Source of the DNA: Acidobacteriota bacterium
GTDB lineage: Bacteria > Acidobacteriota > Blastocatellia > Chloracidobacteriales > Chloracidobacteriaceae
Direction of reading: 5' to 3'
Length of the DNA: 64,000 nucleotides
Assembly: GCA_016208495.1 (NCBI GenBank)
Contig: JACQXX010000019.1
Span: 1-64,000 of the forward strand
Positions within the stretch are counted from its first letter, which is position 1. Every line of letters begins with the position of its first letter. The position numbers and the translations under genes were made by a program. Below, piece by piece: positions 17,517 to 26,887 of the stretch. Under the pieces are notes generated by a model that ran no database searches, was not told where the DNA came from, and saw only the letters and a list, made by a program, of their open reading frames with translations.

Positions 17517-19253
17517 TTGTTTCCGGCTGAACTCCAATTGAGCCTTGGTCAACTGGTGCGCCGGTTGGATCAACTGATCGGACCCTTGCACGTCAACACC
17601 CATCGGTTGAGCGGTGAACCGGATGGCTTTGACGGCATCGCTCGCCGGGGAAGTTATGAACGGCTGCTGCTATCGGAATGGGTGCTGGCTGATGAGGTGC
17701 CGGACGAATTTATCCGCCGGGCTGCCGTTGGTGAACATTCATTCTTCAACCTTGCCCGCCGCTCTCCCGCCAGCGCCACGGTTTCAGTGGTTTTGTTTGA
17801 TGCCGGCCCCAATCAACTTGGGCAACCACGGCTGGTTCATCTGGCGGCATTGATCGTTTTGGCTCGTCGTGCCGCCCAGGCTCGTAGGCCGTTTCAATGG
17901 GGAATCGTCCAGTCTCCAGAAACACCGCTCCTGACCGGCGTCACTGAAGCCAGTGTCCTGGCGCTGCTCCGGGCACGGAGCCAACGGGAAATGACTGAAC
18001 AGGACCTGGAAACATGGTTTTCAACCCTTGGAATCTCATCCGCGCCTCACGATTTCTGGCTCGTCAGCGGCCCCCGCAGTCGCCAATTTTCGCGACTGGC
18101 GAACGTTTCCAGGCTCGAAGTCAACGATCTGGTCAGCACACCCAACCGGGTTCTGGTCACGATTGCGACTCGCACCCGAACCACGCCGGAAATCGAACTC
18201 GAACTCCCTGATGACCAGGCATCGGTTCGCCTGCTGCGCGACCCATTTCAGGTCTCGCGGCCACTATCCAAACTTGTCCTGGGAAGTCAGTATGTTCCAG
18301 CGTCAAATTTTGTCTTTAGTTTCAATCACACCAAACTCTTTGCCCGCTCAAGACAGGGCGAGTTGATCGCCTATCCAATTCCCAACTCACCGCGCGCTCC
18401 GGTGGGAAAACCACGGCTCTATCACAGCAAATCCAAATTGACGATTGCCGCGGTTGGGCGCATCAAGAAAACAATGTGGGTTATTACCAGCACGGGAAAA
18501 GTAATTTGCTCAGAGTCGCTACGTGCAGGCTGGGACGGCTTTCTGGACACTGATTTTGCGGTGCCGGACTGGGTTGAACCGTTTCAAACACCAGCACTCA
18601 CCGGCCCGCTCCATCAGATTTTTTACCTGACCAGCCCGCACGCTGAACTCCTGACGCTGGACGGGGACGGGCGACTTTTTTCCCTGACGCTCCAGAACGG
18701 TCAGGGACAGGCCGCACTGCACGGGCCGTATGTCAAAGCAATTACTCAACTTGGCTCAAGAATCATTTATATTCGCCAGCTTCAGAAAAAAGGCTGGGGC
18801 GTGGTATCGGTTGAAACCGATCAAAAGTTCACGCACATTGTCGAAGGCGAAGGGGAACAGGCGTTTTTTGGATTTGGCTATGGGGATGGAGATTCGAAAG
18901 TCGGGCTTTTTGCGGTTCACCGGGGCGGCCAGGAATGGGTTGTCATGAACCGCACGGGAGAGCACATTTACCGCCAGCCAACCGGCACGACAGTGATCGG
19001 GGTCATCGGTCCCATTGCCCGGTTGAGCCGTGAAACCCCGGCGCTGGTGGTGCTTGATGACGACCGGCGAACGATTCACCTGCTCGGCAGAAACTGGAGC
19101 CACAGCCTGCCGCGCTTTGCCCATCCAATTGATCAGGTCACTCTTTCGACCACGCACCCAATGATGGCCTATTCAACCGTGGCCGGCGAAGTAGGACTCT
19201 ATTCATTTTTTAATGAGGCAGTGTTTACGTTGCTACGCGGGATTGAAAAATAG
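17517..19253 (+). CDS. vWA-like/beta-propeller protein of bpX-type ternary system; start uncertain
   Basis: A 578-residue protein counted from TTG at 17517. The N-terminal region (about 1-170: LVRRLDQLIGPLHVNTHRLS, GIARRGSYERLLLSEWVLAD, VSVVLFDAGPNQLGQPRLVH) looks like the degenerate vWA domain of MoxR-associated ternary systems, with no clear DxSxS metal site. From about 240 onwards come beta-propeller-like strands. The open frame begins at 17475, right after the last TGA of the heptamer array. The bases between encode a plausible continuation (TTALQPWAEHLELFPAEL) but contain no ATG or GTG; only CTG 17478 and TTG 17517 could initiate and neither has a ribosome site. The array has probably destroyed the native start. 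Family call is inference; the frame itself is solid. Confidence 0.6.
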   Translation: MFPAELQLSLGQLVRRLDQLIGPLHVNTHRLSGEPDGFDGIARRGSYERLLLSEWVLADEVPDEFIRRAAVGEHSFFNLARRSPASATVSVVLFDAGPNQLGQPRLVHLAALIVLARRAAQARRPFQWGIVQSPETPLLTGVTEASVLALLRARSQREMTEQDLETWFSTLGISSAPHDFWLVSGPRSRQFSRLANVSRLEVNDLVSTPNRVLVTIATRTRTTPEIELELPDDQASVRLLRDPFQVSRPLSKLVLGSQYVPASNFVFSFNHTKLFARSRQGELIAYPIPNSPRAPVGKPRLYHSKSKLTIAAVGRIKKTMWVITSTGKVICSESLRAGWDGFLDTDFAVPDWVEPFQTPALTGPLHQIFYLTSPHAELLTLDGDGRLFSLTLQNGQGQAALHGPYVKAITQLGSRIIYIRQLQKKGWGVVSVETDQKFTHIVEGEGEQAFFGFGYGDGDSKVGLFAVHRGGQEWVVMNRTGEHIYRQPTGTTVIGVIGPIARLSRETPALVVLDDDRRTIHLLGRNWSHSLPRFAHPIDQVTLSTTHPMMAYSTVAGEVGLYSFFNEAVFTLLRGIEK

Positions 19254-19296
19254 CAAGGTGAGTCAGTAGTCAATACTGCGAATGAAGGGTTGAAGC

Positions 19297-19505
19297 CGTT
19301 TTGGTTCTTAACCTACGAAGTAGGTGACGGCTCGTAGCCCAGGGCGAGTCTTCGAGCCCTGGGAATCTGGTCATTCTCCACCTTTTTCCCACCCGACCCG
19401 CCGCCGTAGGCGGCGGGTCGGGTGGGGCAATCTGGAACTGACCCGCATCCGGTGGTGGCGCGTCCAAAGCGACGCTGACCACCGGCTAACCTGGCTCCAT
19501 CCCTT
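19297..19505 (+). repeat. RC element copy 2
   Basis: The left part (TTTTGGTTCTTAACCTACGA then AGTAGGTGACGGCTCGTAGC) is identical to RC1 for about 55 bp. It is followed by the CCCAGGGC/GCCCTGGG stem, the 19388-19426 hairpin, and a CCGGTGGTGGCGCGTCCAAA tail similar to RC1. Confidence 0.75.
19388..19426. repeat. Perfect 18-bp stem, 3-nt loop hairpin (RC2)
   Basis: CCCACCCGACCCGCCGCC pairs perfectly with its inverted copy across loop GTA (19406-19408). It lies in the same place within RC as the hairpins at 11342 and 36357 but has a different stem sequence. Confidence 0.88.
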
Positions 19506-19568
19506 CAGGATGAGGACCAACAACCACTTCAACCCTTAGGCATTATTAGCTGCTGACTAAAAACTGGT

Positions 19569-22451
19569 ATGACGAACTCCATTCATCCCCGAAACCTGAT
19601 TCACCGTGGCGTGGTCGAGGCGGCAGGGATCCTGATTCCAATCAATTTGTGTGGTATCACCGAAGCCCAGCGGCGGGTCATTGGCCATTGGGAAGCCGGG
19701 GCACGTGTGTTTCGCGTGGCGGGTGGCTATCTGGTGCAATTTTCAGCTTCTCATCTGATTGATTGCCGTCTGGCAGATGGGTTGCCAGTGGTTGCGCTGG
19801 GAAAAACACTGAGCACCGTTCCACTCACCAGCCAGGAACTCAAAGCCCTCCAACCACAACCCAACTCGCTCGTCACGGCCCAGGGTGGGCAGATTCATAT
19901 CGAATCACTGGCCGAACAAAAATTAGAGACCCTTTCAGCCTGGATTGACCTGAGCAATTTTCAAGTGGTTGAAGTGACATCACTTGGAAGTCCGCCACCG
20001 GCTATCGTTGAAACGGCTCCGGCACTGGTCTTTGACCCTCGACAGCAACTGGATGGCGTCCCGCTGGCCTCGCCACAAATGGCTGAAGTCATTGCGGCAC
20101 TGACGCGACCAGTCAGGGTGCAATCGGCACCGCCTTCCACGTCACAGCGTTCGTCAGAAAACCGGCAGCCAGGGTTTTTCGCACGACTGATATCACAACT
20201 CAAGCTGATGACAGCTTTTCTGCGCAGCCAGGAAGAAACGCAAACCTCAACCACGACCCCGTCACCTCCAGCGAGGAAACCATCCGTCGAACCAGTCCAG
20301 TCGCCTCCTCGACCCTGGTGGCGGCAACTGGTTGATACCATCGGGCAACTGTTTGGAAGCCGGCAACCGGAACCGCCTGATGATCAGCTCCGGGTGTTGC
20401 CACCGTCGCCACAATCAATGTTTGAAAATATGTCCAACTGGGCGCGCCGACTGACCGCCCGCTTTCTGCTCTTTAGTCGGCTGGCCCACCTGATTGGCCA
20501 GCAACAGGCCCGATATCTGAGCAAAATGATGGATATGTTTGAACGTGGAGACTTGCACGAAGCCCTCCGCCACGCGATTCCGCTCAGCAGCCTGCCCGGC
20601 GAAGGAAAATCCGTTCCAGCACTCAGCGTCCCATTCCCGCGCAGCCGGTTGAGTATTTCCCCGTATCAACAGCGGGCAGGTTCTTCGATTGGCATGGGCG
20701 AAGAACTCTTTGCCCAGCTTCGCCAGTTGTATCGGGCGGCGTTTGATCGGCTGAACGCTCAGGGAAAAATCGAGGAAGCCGCCTTTGTCCTGGCCGAACT
20801 CCTGCAGGAAAACGAAGAAGCCGTTGCCTTTCTGGAACGCCACGGCAGACTCAAACTGGCAGCGGAAATGGCCGAAGCCCGGCAACTCGCTGCCGGACTC
20901 GTGGTGCGCCAGTGGTTTCTGGCTGGAAATCGGCGGCGAGCGGTCACACTTGCCCGGCGAACCGGTGCCTTTGCCGATGCCATTGTTCGACTTGAAAAAA
21001 CTGATCCACAGCAGGCAAACACGTTGCGACTGCTCTGGGCCACGACCCAGGCCGAAGCGGGTGAATATCCGGCAGCGGTCAACACGATCTGGCCAGTTTC
21101 CGAAGCCCGCCATATTGCGGCTGACTGGGTCGAACGGGCCATTGCCGGAGGTGGCGTGGTGGCAGGTCAAATGCTGGCCTATAAACTGACGCTCTTCCCA
21201 ACCGATCATGAAGCAATGAGCGGGCCTGTCCTCGACCTGCTGGCTGATGAAGACCCTGAAAAAGCCCCAATGCGGGCGGCATTTCGGCGAACACTGGTGG
21301 CAGATGCCCCCAAAGGCCCGGTGCCACAAATGCTCGCCCGAGCCGCAGTTCGGGCAACGATTCGCGATATGAGTCAGGGACACGTTCAGGCCACCACCAA
21401 TGAACTCACCAATCTGCTGACCTTTGCCGGCGATGCGGCGCTACGCACGGATGTGCCAACCGTGACCAGTCCGCATCTCCCAAAATTGCAAACCATCACC
21501 AAACCTCGGATTTTTACGGCGGACGCCACCGATGCCGGCCTGATGCCGGTGTATGATGCGGCCTACCTGCCGGATGGAAAGTGCCTGGTGGCGCTTGGGG
21601 AATCAGGCATTCGGTTGCTTTCAAGTCAAGGGAAAACACTGACCCACTTTGACAAACCAGCCACGGCACTGGTGCTCTCAGATCAGGGCAATCGGGCGAT
21701 TGGATTGATTCGACGCGGCGAAGTCTGGAAACTGACCAAACTTGATCTCACCACCCGGAGTGCTTCAGACTGGTGCGAAGCCGAACTTTCTGATTTTGCC
21801 CGCGATTTTGATGGACAAGCCTGGGTTGTCAATTCACGGGATGACATTCTGGTGATTGACACGCTTGGGAAACGCTTTGAGGCATTGTGGCGCATTCCCG
21901 AAATTGGCCGAACGTTGACGATCTCTCGTTCGACCAGCCAGTGTTCGTTATTTGTCGTCAATGGCCAGCACAAACAGGTCGAAATCTGGACATATGCGTT
22001 GCCCCAGTTTCGGCTGCAAAGCCGCGAAGCCATTACCTTTACCCCGGATTCGGTGCTTGAACGCACGGTGGCGTTGAATCCAGGTGGATTTTCCCTGAAT
22101 GCCGCCCTCCAAACCGACACGCATCTTGTCCAGGTAACCCGTTGCTGGCAAAAATCATTCTTGAGCAAACAGGAACTGACCACTGCCACGGCACTCTCGC
22201 CAAACCAGCCGGTTCTGACCACAAGCTGGATGGTCATTCCGGTGCGAAATGAAAGCGAAGTTCGGGTCTATGTGCTCGACTGGACCCACACCCAGACGCG
22301 ACTTGAGCTTCTACTGAATGCGACGAGAGAGGTTTCGCTCCGGTTGACAAATGATGATACACTGACGATTTGCGACCATCGGGGTCGCATCTTTGTGTTT
22401 GAACTGACCTATGGCAACCAGCTCCGCAACCTGCGGATGGGAACAACTTAG
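19569..22451 (+). CDS. bpX6-like multidomain protein of a MoxR-associated ternary system
   Basis: A 960-residue cytoplasmic protein. Residues 1-100 (HRGVVEAAGILIPINLCGIT, GHWEAGARVFRVAGGYLVQF) resemble the bpX6 domain by eye. Residues 170-290 are low-complexity Ser/Thr/Pro with two tryptophan-rich helices. About 300-600 is alpha-helical, TPR-like (KIEEAAFVLAELLQENEEAV, EARQLAAGLVVRQWFLAGNR). About 640-960 is a beta-propeller (YLPDGKCLVALGESGIRLLS). In known ternary systems such proteins accompany a vWA protein and MoxR ATPase; no ATPase is in view. The ATG at 19569 lacks a ribosome site and is fused to a repeat end. The TAG stop (22449-22451) is formed by the first bases of a heptamer array. 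The frame is certain; family name is moderate inference. Confidence 0.62.
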   Translation: MTNSIHPRNLIHRGVVEAAGILIPINLCGITEAQRRVIGHWEAGARVFRVAGGYLVQFSASHLIDCRLADGLPVVALGKTLSTVPLTSQELKALQPQPNSLVTAQGGQIHIESLAEQKLETLSAWIDLSNFQVVEVTSLGSPPPAIVETAPALVFDPRQQLDGVPLASPQMAEVIAALTRPVRVQSAPPSTSQRSSENRQPGFFARLISQLKLMTAFLRSQEETQTSTTTPSPPARKPSVEPVQSPPRPWWRQLVDTIGQLFGSRQPEPPDDQLRVLPPSPQSMFENMSNWARRLTARFLLFSRLAHLIGQQQARYLSKMMDMFERGDLHEALRHAIPLSSLPGEGKSVPALSVPFPRSRLSISPYQQRAGSSIGMGEELFAQLRQLYRAAFDRLNAQGKIEEAAFVLAELLQENEEAVAFLERHGRLKLAAEMAEARQLAAGLVVRQWFLAGNRRRAVTLARRTGAFADAIVRLEKTDPQQANTLRLLWATTQAEAGEYPAAVNTIWPVSEARHIAADWVERAIAGGGVVAGQMLAYKLTLFPTDHEAMSGPVLDLLADEDPEKAPMRAAFRRTLVADAPKGPVPQMLARAAVRATIRDMSQGHVQATTNELTNLLTFAGDAALRTDVPTVTSPHLPKLQTITKPRIFTADATDAGLMPVYDAAYLPDGKCLVALGESGIRLLSSQGKTLTHFDKPATALVLSDQGNRAIGLIRRGEVWKLTKLDLTTRSASDWCEAELSDFARDFDGQAWVVNSRDDILVIDTLGKRFEALWRIPEIGRTLTISRSTSQCSLFVVNGQHKQVEIWTYALPQFRLQSREAITFTPDSVLERTVALNPGGFSLNAALQTDTHLVQVTRCWQKSFLSKQELTTATALSPNQPVLTTSWMVIPVRNESEVRVYVLDWTHTQTRLELLLNATREVSLRLTNDDTLTICDHRGRIFVFELTYGNQLRNLRMGTT

Positions 22452-22560
22452 GGTTCAGGGTTCAGGGTTCAGGGTTCAGGGTTCAGGGTTCAGGGTTCAG
22501 GGTTCAGGGTTCAGGGTTCAGGGTTCAGGGTTCAGGGTTCAGGGTTCAGGGTTCAGGGTT
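22450..22560 (+). repeat. G-rich heptamer array (AGGGTTC)16
   Basis: Sixteen near-perfect tandem units (111 bp), equivalent to (TTCAGGG)n, starting at the stop codon of the preceding gene and ending in TTTTCGAATTG. Four or more GGG runs with 4-nt loops satisfy the G-quadruplex pattern on the coding strand. Confidence 0.93.
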
Positions 22561-22626
22561 TTCGAATTGAAGTTTTTGTGTCCGTTGTGTCCGTTCCTCT
22601 AAACCCTGTTTTCACACCCTGAGCAC

Positions 22627-22781
22627 CATAAGCGCCAGGAGAAGGGAAAAATGAACCGTTTTATCATTTTTTTACGACGCCGTTGCAGGGCTTGAACCTC
22701 GATCTGACCGAGACCGTGGGCTTCGCTACAGCTATTACATGACGACCCTTCGGGTCTCAAATCCTTATCCTGGCACCTATG
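22627..22781 (-). mobile_element. RA element copy 3 (155 bp)
   Basis: Starts CATAAGCGCCAGGAGAAGGG and ends ATCCTTATCCTGGCACCTATG. The interior is more diverged than RA1/RA2 (GTGGGCTTCGCTACAGCTATTACATGACG). It sits between the G-rich array (22450) and the C-rich array (22787). Confidence 0.75.
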
Positions 22782-22786
22782 ACCTG

Positions 22787-22840
22787 AACCCTGAACCCTC
22801 AACCCCGAACCCTGAACCCTGAACCCCGAACCCTGAATTA
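22787..22840 (+). repeat. C-rich heptamer array upstream of PP2C gene
   Basis: Seven to eight CCCTGAA/CCCCGAA/CCCTCAA units ending 24 bp before the ATG at 22864. With the array at 22450 they bracket the intergenic region as inverted repeats. Confidence 0.85.
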
Positions 22841-22863
22841 CACCGTGCCCCTTTTCATTTTCT

Positions 22864-24156
22864 ATGTACTCTGCCGATCCATCGCCTGCATTTATTGATT
22901 TTCCAGCCGTTGACACGCTTTCGACGGAGATCAAATTCCAGCTTATTCAGGAAATTACTCACAAAATCAGCACATCGCTCGATATTGACGAAATTCTGAA
23001 CCTGATTATTGATGCCGTGCGCTCGTTTGTCCGTTATGACGCCGCCGCAATCTACATTGTCGAAAGCAAATCCAATGAAAAGCGAATGCAGGCGCTGGTT
23101 CATCGAGCCTATGACGTCTCGCGAACCAACATGCTGCGGCTGAAATTTGGCGAAGGGCTAGTCGGCTGGGTCATCAAAAACAGCCGGGGCGTGATTATCC
23201 CAGATGTTCGCAAAGACAGCCGCTATATCGAAGCCGATCCTCAGACACGCTCTGAAATCGTGGCCCCGATCATTTCAAACGGCAAAGTCATCGGTGCTTT
23301 TAACCTGGAAAGCCACTCGGAAACCACCTACACCGAACGCGACCTGGATATGCTGATGTTTTTTGCCGGAACGGCTGCCATTTCAATTGAAAAAGCCTTT
23401 CTGCACCAGGAACGTCTTGAAAAGAAACGACTTGAAAGCGAGCTTGGGATTGCCCGCCAGGTTCAATTGAGCTTGCTGCCAGATCGGGATCCAGTGATTC
23501 CTGGGTTCGATATTTCTGGCGCCAATTTCCCAACCGAAGAAGTCAGTGGCGACTCATTTGACTTTATCTCATTTCCCAATCAACAACTGGGGATCTGTAT
23601 TGCCGACGTTTCGGGAAAAGGGATTCCAGCCGCCCTGATTATGGCCAGTTTTCGGGCTTCGCTCCGCGCCCAGGTCCGCAATGATTACGCCATTCGGAGT
23701 ATCTTTCGAAAGGTGAACTATCTGCTCTGGGAAAGCGTGACCGGGGCCCAATATGTCACGGCGATTTACGGGGTGCTTGATCCGTTTTCGCATCGGTTTA
23801 CTTACGCCGACGCCGGTCACAACCCGATGATTTTGCTGCGGGCCGACAACACACACCTGGAACTCTCGTGCGGAAACACGGTTCTGGGCATGTTTGAAGA
23901 CATTGACTACCGTGAATGCAACCGCCGACTGAAGCCAGGAGAAATCGTGATTCTCTACACGGACGGTGTCACCGAAGCCGCTCGCGATGGTGTCGAGCTT
24001 GGCCCCCAGGGCTTGATCAACATCGTCAAAGAGTTGCGCCACCTGCCAGCCCGCGAAATAGTTCACCAAATTTATGAAGCCGTTCGCAAATATGCCCAGC
24101 AGTCGGTCCTTGACGACGATTTGACCGTCGTCATTATCAAGGTATTGGAAGAGTAG
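22864..24156 (+). CDS. GAF-PP2C (RsbU/SpoIIE-type) serine phosphatase
   Basis: A 430-residue soluble phosphatase. A GAF sensor domain is at about 30-180 (ITHKISTSLDIDEILNLIID, GEGLVGWVIKNSRGVIIPDV), then a coiled linker (LHQERLEKKRLESELGIARQ). The PP2C/SpoIIE domain at about 205-425 has metal-binding aspartates in SGDSFDF, ADVSGKGIPAAL, DAGHNP, YTDGVTEA and DDDLTVV. Such proteins dephosphorylate anti-anti-sigma factors in partner-switching control of sigma factors, or other phosphoserine targets. No anti-sigma partner is nearby in the window. The start at 22864 lacks a recognisable ribosome site. Confidence 0.92.
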   Translation: MYSADPSPAFIDFPAVDTLSTEIKFQLIQEITHKISTSLDIDEILNLIIDAVRSFVRYDAAAIYIVESKSNEKRMQALVHRAYDVSRTNMLRLKFGEGLVGWVIKNSRGVIIPDVRKDSRYIEADPQTRSEIVAPIISNGKVIGAFNLESHSETTYTERDLDMLMFFAGTAAISIEKAFLHQERLEKKRLESELGIARQVQLSLLPDRDPVIPGFDISGANFPTEEVSGDSFDFISFPNQQLGICIADVSGKGIPAALIMASFRASLRAQVRNDYAIRSIFRKVNYLLWESVTGAQYVTAIYGVLDPFSHRFTYADAGHNPMILLRADNTHLELSCGNTVLGMFEDIDYRECNRRLKPGEIVILYTDGVTEAARDGVELGPQGLINIVKELRHLPAREIVHQIYEAVRKYAQQSVLDDDLTVVIIKVLEE

Positions 24157-24204
24157 GGGCGTCACTGGGCACCGCCCAATCGCGCCAATAATCATGGATT
24201 TTTT

Positions 24205-26607
24205 ATGAAGTTTTACCGATTTTTTTTCATCTTTATCGTCAGTGTAAGCCTCGCGACTGGAATCAATCAGGCAGTTCCACAACTGGAAGTTACTGCGGTT
24301 CAAGCTCATCCTCAAGCAACTGATGGCTCGGATGCGATATTCCCAGCTTCCAATCAAGCCTCCCAAATCAACACACTGGCGTTTCCACGGGCGTTCTTCC
24401 CTGGTGTCAACAACAACCTGATTGTGAGTGATGATGGGACCTTTGGGCTGGTCGGATCATATGAAACTGACTCGGTGTTTACGTTTGACCTGGCCACGGG
24501 TGAACAGCTTGGCGAAGTCACCGTTGGCGATGGTCCAACCCAGGTCATTGTTCAGGGAACGCTGGCGGCGGTATTTAACAACGCCTTTCTTTCGCAGCCG
24601 CAACCGACGATTTCAATTGTGGATGTGAGCAATCCGCGTGTGCCACGCCTGGTTTCAACCTGCGTCTTTCCTGAAAAACGATCCGCCTATTTTACCCAGG
24701 AAACCTTGTCGCTCAGCCGTGACGGACAGGTGGTATTTGGCACAGTGGTTGACAAAAAAGGGCGCGGGACGCTCTTTGCCTTTAACACCCAGACCGGTGA
24801 GGAACTTGGGAATCTGGCGTTGGGAGATTTCCCCGTGCAACTGGCGCTCCGCGAAAAAGACGGCAAGCGCCTGCTCGCGATTACCAGTACACCTGACGGC
24901 CCACACAATCTGTTTCTGGTGGATGCCACCAACCCTCGCGCCCTGCGGCAGCAGGCCGTGTACCGGTTTCCAGATCGCGGCGCCTTGTCACTGAGCAGCA
25001 CGGTCTTGCTCAGTGATACTGAAGATTTCGGCTATATTGCGATTGCCCGTGGACAGTTGCTCGCGTTTAGCACCACCACGGCTGAAATTTTGTCGCGTAC
25101 GACCTTGCCGATTCTTCCAGCCCGGCTAGAGCGACGCGGCAACCGGATGCTGGTTCAGCACGATTCCGAGGCCCTCATCACGGTGCTCGATCTGACTGAA
25201 CCCCTGGCACCGAAACAGGTCTCACAGGTTGAATTTACGGCTGAGCAGCTTTTGTATGGCGCGCCACGCTTTAGCCCCGATGGCACCCGTGGGTATGCCC
25301 TCGTCCCGTTTGAACAGCGGATCGAAGCTTTTGACATCGAAACCGGGGAACATCTTGGTACCTCAAAGGTTTCCGAAGGAATTCCATTTGCTTTCGCGGT
25401 TGGAACCACCTCAGAAAATCCGGTTTGTGCCGTCATGACCACGAGCGAACGACGCGTAGACCTGACGCGCTCTCTCCCAAATGGCTTTGAATCAGTTGGA
25501 AAATTTGAGACGCCAACCGGCGTGGCATTTACCATCAAACAAGTCCCGGTGGTCACCACTGACGGAACCAAAGCCTATATAGCTTCACCGCTAACGGATG
25601 AAGTGCTTGAAATCTCGCTTGAAACCAACACTGTCACTGCCCGGCTGACAACTGATGATACCCCAGAAACCCTGTCAATCTATGAAAATGCAGCCGAACG
25701 CCGACTCGCGGTAGCCACTCGCGGAGGTTCAAGCGTCAACTTATTTCGCTTGAACCAGACTGGTGACTGGGAAACAACCGGAAGTGTGAGCATCAACACC
25801 TCAAATCCCTTTTTGCTTGATTACTCCAACGTGGTTTTCAGCCCCGATGGCAAAACCGGGTTTGTCACCGATGTTGAAACCAGGGTCCTGGCATTTGAAA
25901 CCGATGGCGGTGCGGTTTTGAGTTCACTCGAAGTTGGTCCCTTCCCGGCTCAACTTGGATTTGTTCAAACTCCGGAAGGCAATCAGTTACTGGCCGTGAC
26001 GGCTGGTTCGCTTGGTGAGGACTCAACCATCAGCGTGCTCAATGTCAACGACCCACGCGAAATGCAACCAGTGTCAACCACTCGGGTTGACAAAGAAACC
26101 CAACTGGCGCTCGATAACCGTCCGCTGTTTAGTACCGACGGGAAACAACTCTATCTGGGGGCTTCATTTTCCGGCGAACTGCTGGTGATTGATGTGGCCA
26201 AAGAACAGATTGTCAACCAGCTCAAAGGGATCACTGGTGTCGTCCTCAATCCGTTTCAGAAAAACGGCAAGCCGGCGTTTATCACCGCCAATCTGGATGA
26301 CGGAAAAATCCTGGTTCTTGAGCGCGACCAGACACAGGGGCTTCGCAAAAGCCAGCGCATCAAGCCACCAAAAGACAATTACTTCATCGTCAGTAACTTG
26401 CCAGTGATTTTTGCGGACAATGAAAATGGAGCCATTGCGTCCTATGGGCTGCAATCTCTTCTGTTTTTTAATATCAACCAGGGTCAAACGCTCAATCAGG
26501 TTCAACTTCCTGGCGCACCGGGACGGGTGGCCCTGGTTCCCGGAAGCCAGACATTGCTCACAGTCGAGATCAACGGCAGTGCCAATCGGATCTTCAGAAT
26601 TGACTAG
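24205..26607 (+). CDS. Secreted beta-propeller protein
   Basis: An 800-residue protein with a signal peptide (about 1-22, FYRFFFIFIVSVSLATG). The rest is repeated propeller-like strands related to YVTN/LVIVD repeats: LIVSDDGTFGLVGSYETDSV, FAFNTQTGEELGNLALGDFP, VFSPDGKTGFVTDVETRVLA and VLNVNDPREMQPVSTTRV. I estimate about fourteen blades, so probably two propellers. No catalytic motif is visible. It follows the PP2C gene by 48 bp, so may share its transcript. Role unknown; extracellular binding or scaffold is the likely use of such folds. Confidence 0.8.
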   Translation: MKFYRFFFIFIVSVSLATGINQAVPQLEVTAVQAHPQATDGSDAIFPASNQASQINTLAFPRAFFPGVNNNLIVSDDGTFGLVGSYETDSVFTFDLATGEQLGEVTVGDGPTQVIVQGTLAAVFNNAFLSQPQPTISIVDVSNPRVPRLVSTCVFPEKRSAYFTQETLSLSRDGQVVFGTVVDKKGRGTLFAFNTQTGEELGNLALGDFPVQLALREKDGKRLLAITSTPDGPHNLFLVDATNPRALRQQAVYRFPDRGALSLSSTVLLSDTEDFGYIAIARGQLLAFSTTTAEILSRTTLPILPARLERRGNRMLVQHDSEALITVLDLTEPLAPKQVSQVEFTAEQLLYGAPRFSPDGTRGYALVPFEQRIEAFDIETGEHLGTSKVSEGIPFAFAVGTTSENPVCAVMTTSERRVDLTRSLPNGFESVGKFETPTGVAFTIKQVPVVTTDGTKAYIASPLTDEVLEISLETNTVTARLTTDDTPETLSIYENAAERRLAVATRGGSSVNLFRLNQTGDWETTGSVSINTSNPFLLDYSNVVFSPDGKTGFVTDVETRVLAFETDGGAVLSSLEVGPFPAQLGFVQTPEGNQLLAVTAGSLGEDSTISVLNVNDPREMQPVSTTRVDKETQLALDNRPLFSTDGKQLYLGASFSGELLVIDVAKEQIVNQLKGITGVVLNPFQKNGKPAFITANLDDGKILVLERDQTQGLRKSQRIKPPKDNYFIVSNLPVIFADNENGAIASYGLQSLLFFNINQGQTLNQVQLPGAPGRVALVPGSQTLLTVEINGSANRIFRID

Positions 26608-26612
26608 AAAAC

Positions 26613-26880
26613 TTAGGGTTCAGGGTTCAGGGTTCTTCGAAGGGATGAAGGATGAGGGATGAGGGATGAACGAAACCACCTTTTCACCCTGTCATTGTAT
26701 CCTGGTTTTCGCCGCGTAGCGGTGGCTGAATTGAGGCAGGTCGTTTACGGCCTGTAAATAAAGATCAAAATTCGAAAACCCTGAACCCTGAACCCTGAAC
26801 CCTGAACCCTGAACCCTGAACCCTGAACCCTGAACCCTCTATGTCTTTTAAACCCTGAACCCCGAACCCCGAACCCTCAA
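26613..26880 (+). repeat. Compound intergenic repeat: G-rich array, RB3, C-rich arrays
   Basis: AGGGTTC x3 (26613-26635), a GGATGAG/GGATGAA heptamer array (26643-26668), inverted RB3 (26707-26754), AAATTCGAAAAC, then about nine CCCTGAA units (26777-26838) and a second set with CCCCGAA variants (26851-26880) ending 7 bp before the AsnB start. It fills the whole gap between two plus-strand genes. Confidence 0.85.
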
Positions 26881-26887
26881 ACGTCTT

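Larger units (their letters stand above)
19254..19568. other. Intergenic region occupied by RC2
   Basis: Contains RC2 (19297-19505) and the right end of an RF-like repeat (TGACTAAAAACTGGTATG), whose last bases include the start codon of the next gene. No gene or terminator seen otherwise. Confidence 0.6.

Noticed and set aside
20415-21383. 322-residue minus-strand open frame
   Set aside because: A shadow of the bpX6-like gene; composition is His/Cys/Arg-rich antisense, with no ribosome site.
22450-22560. CRISPR-like array
   Set aside because: Uniform 7-bp units without spacers, and no cas genes.
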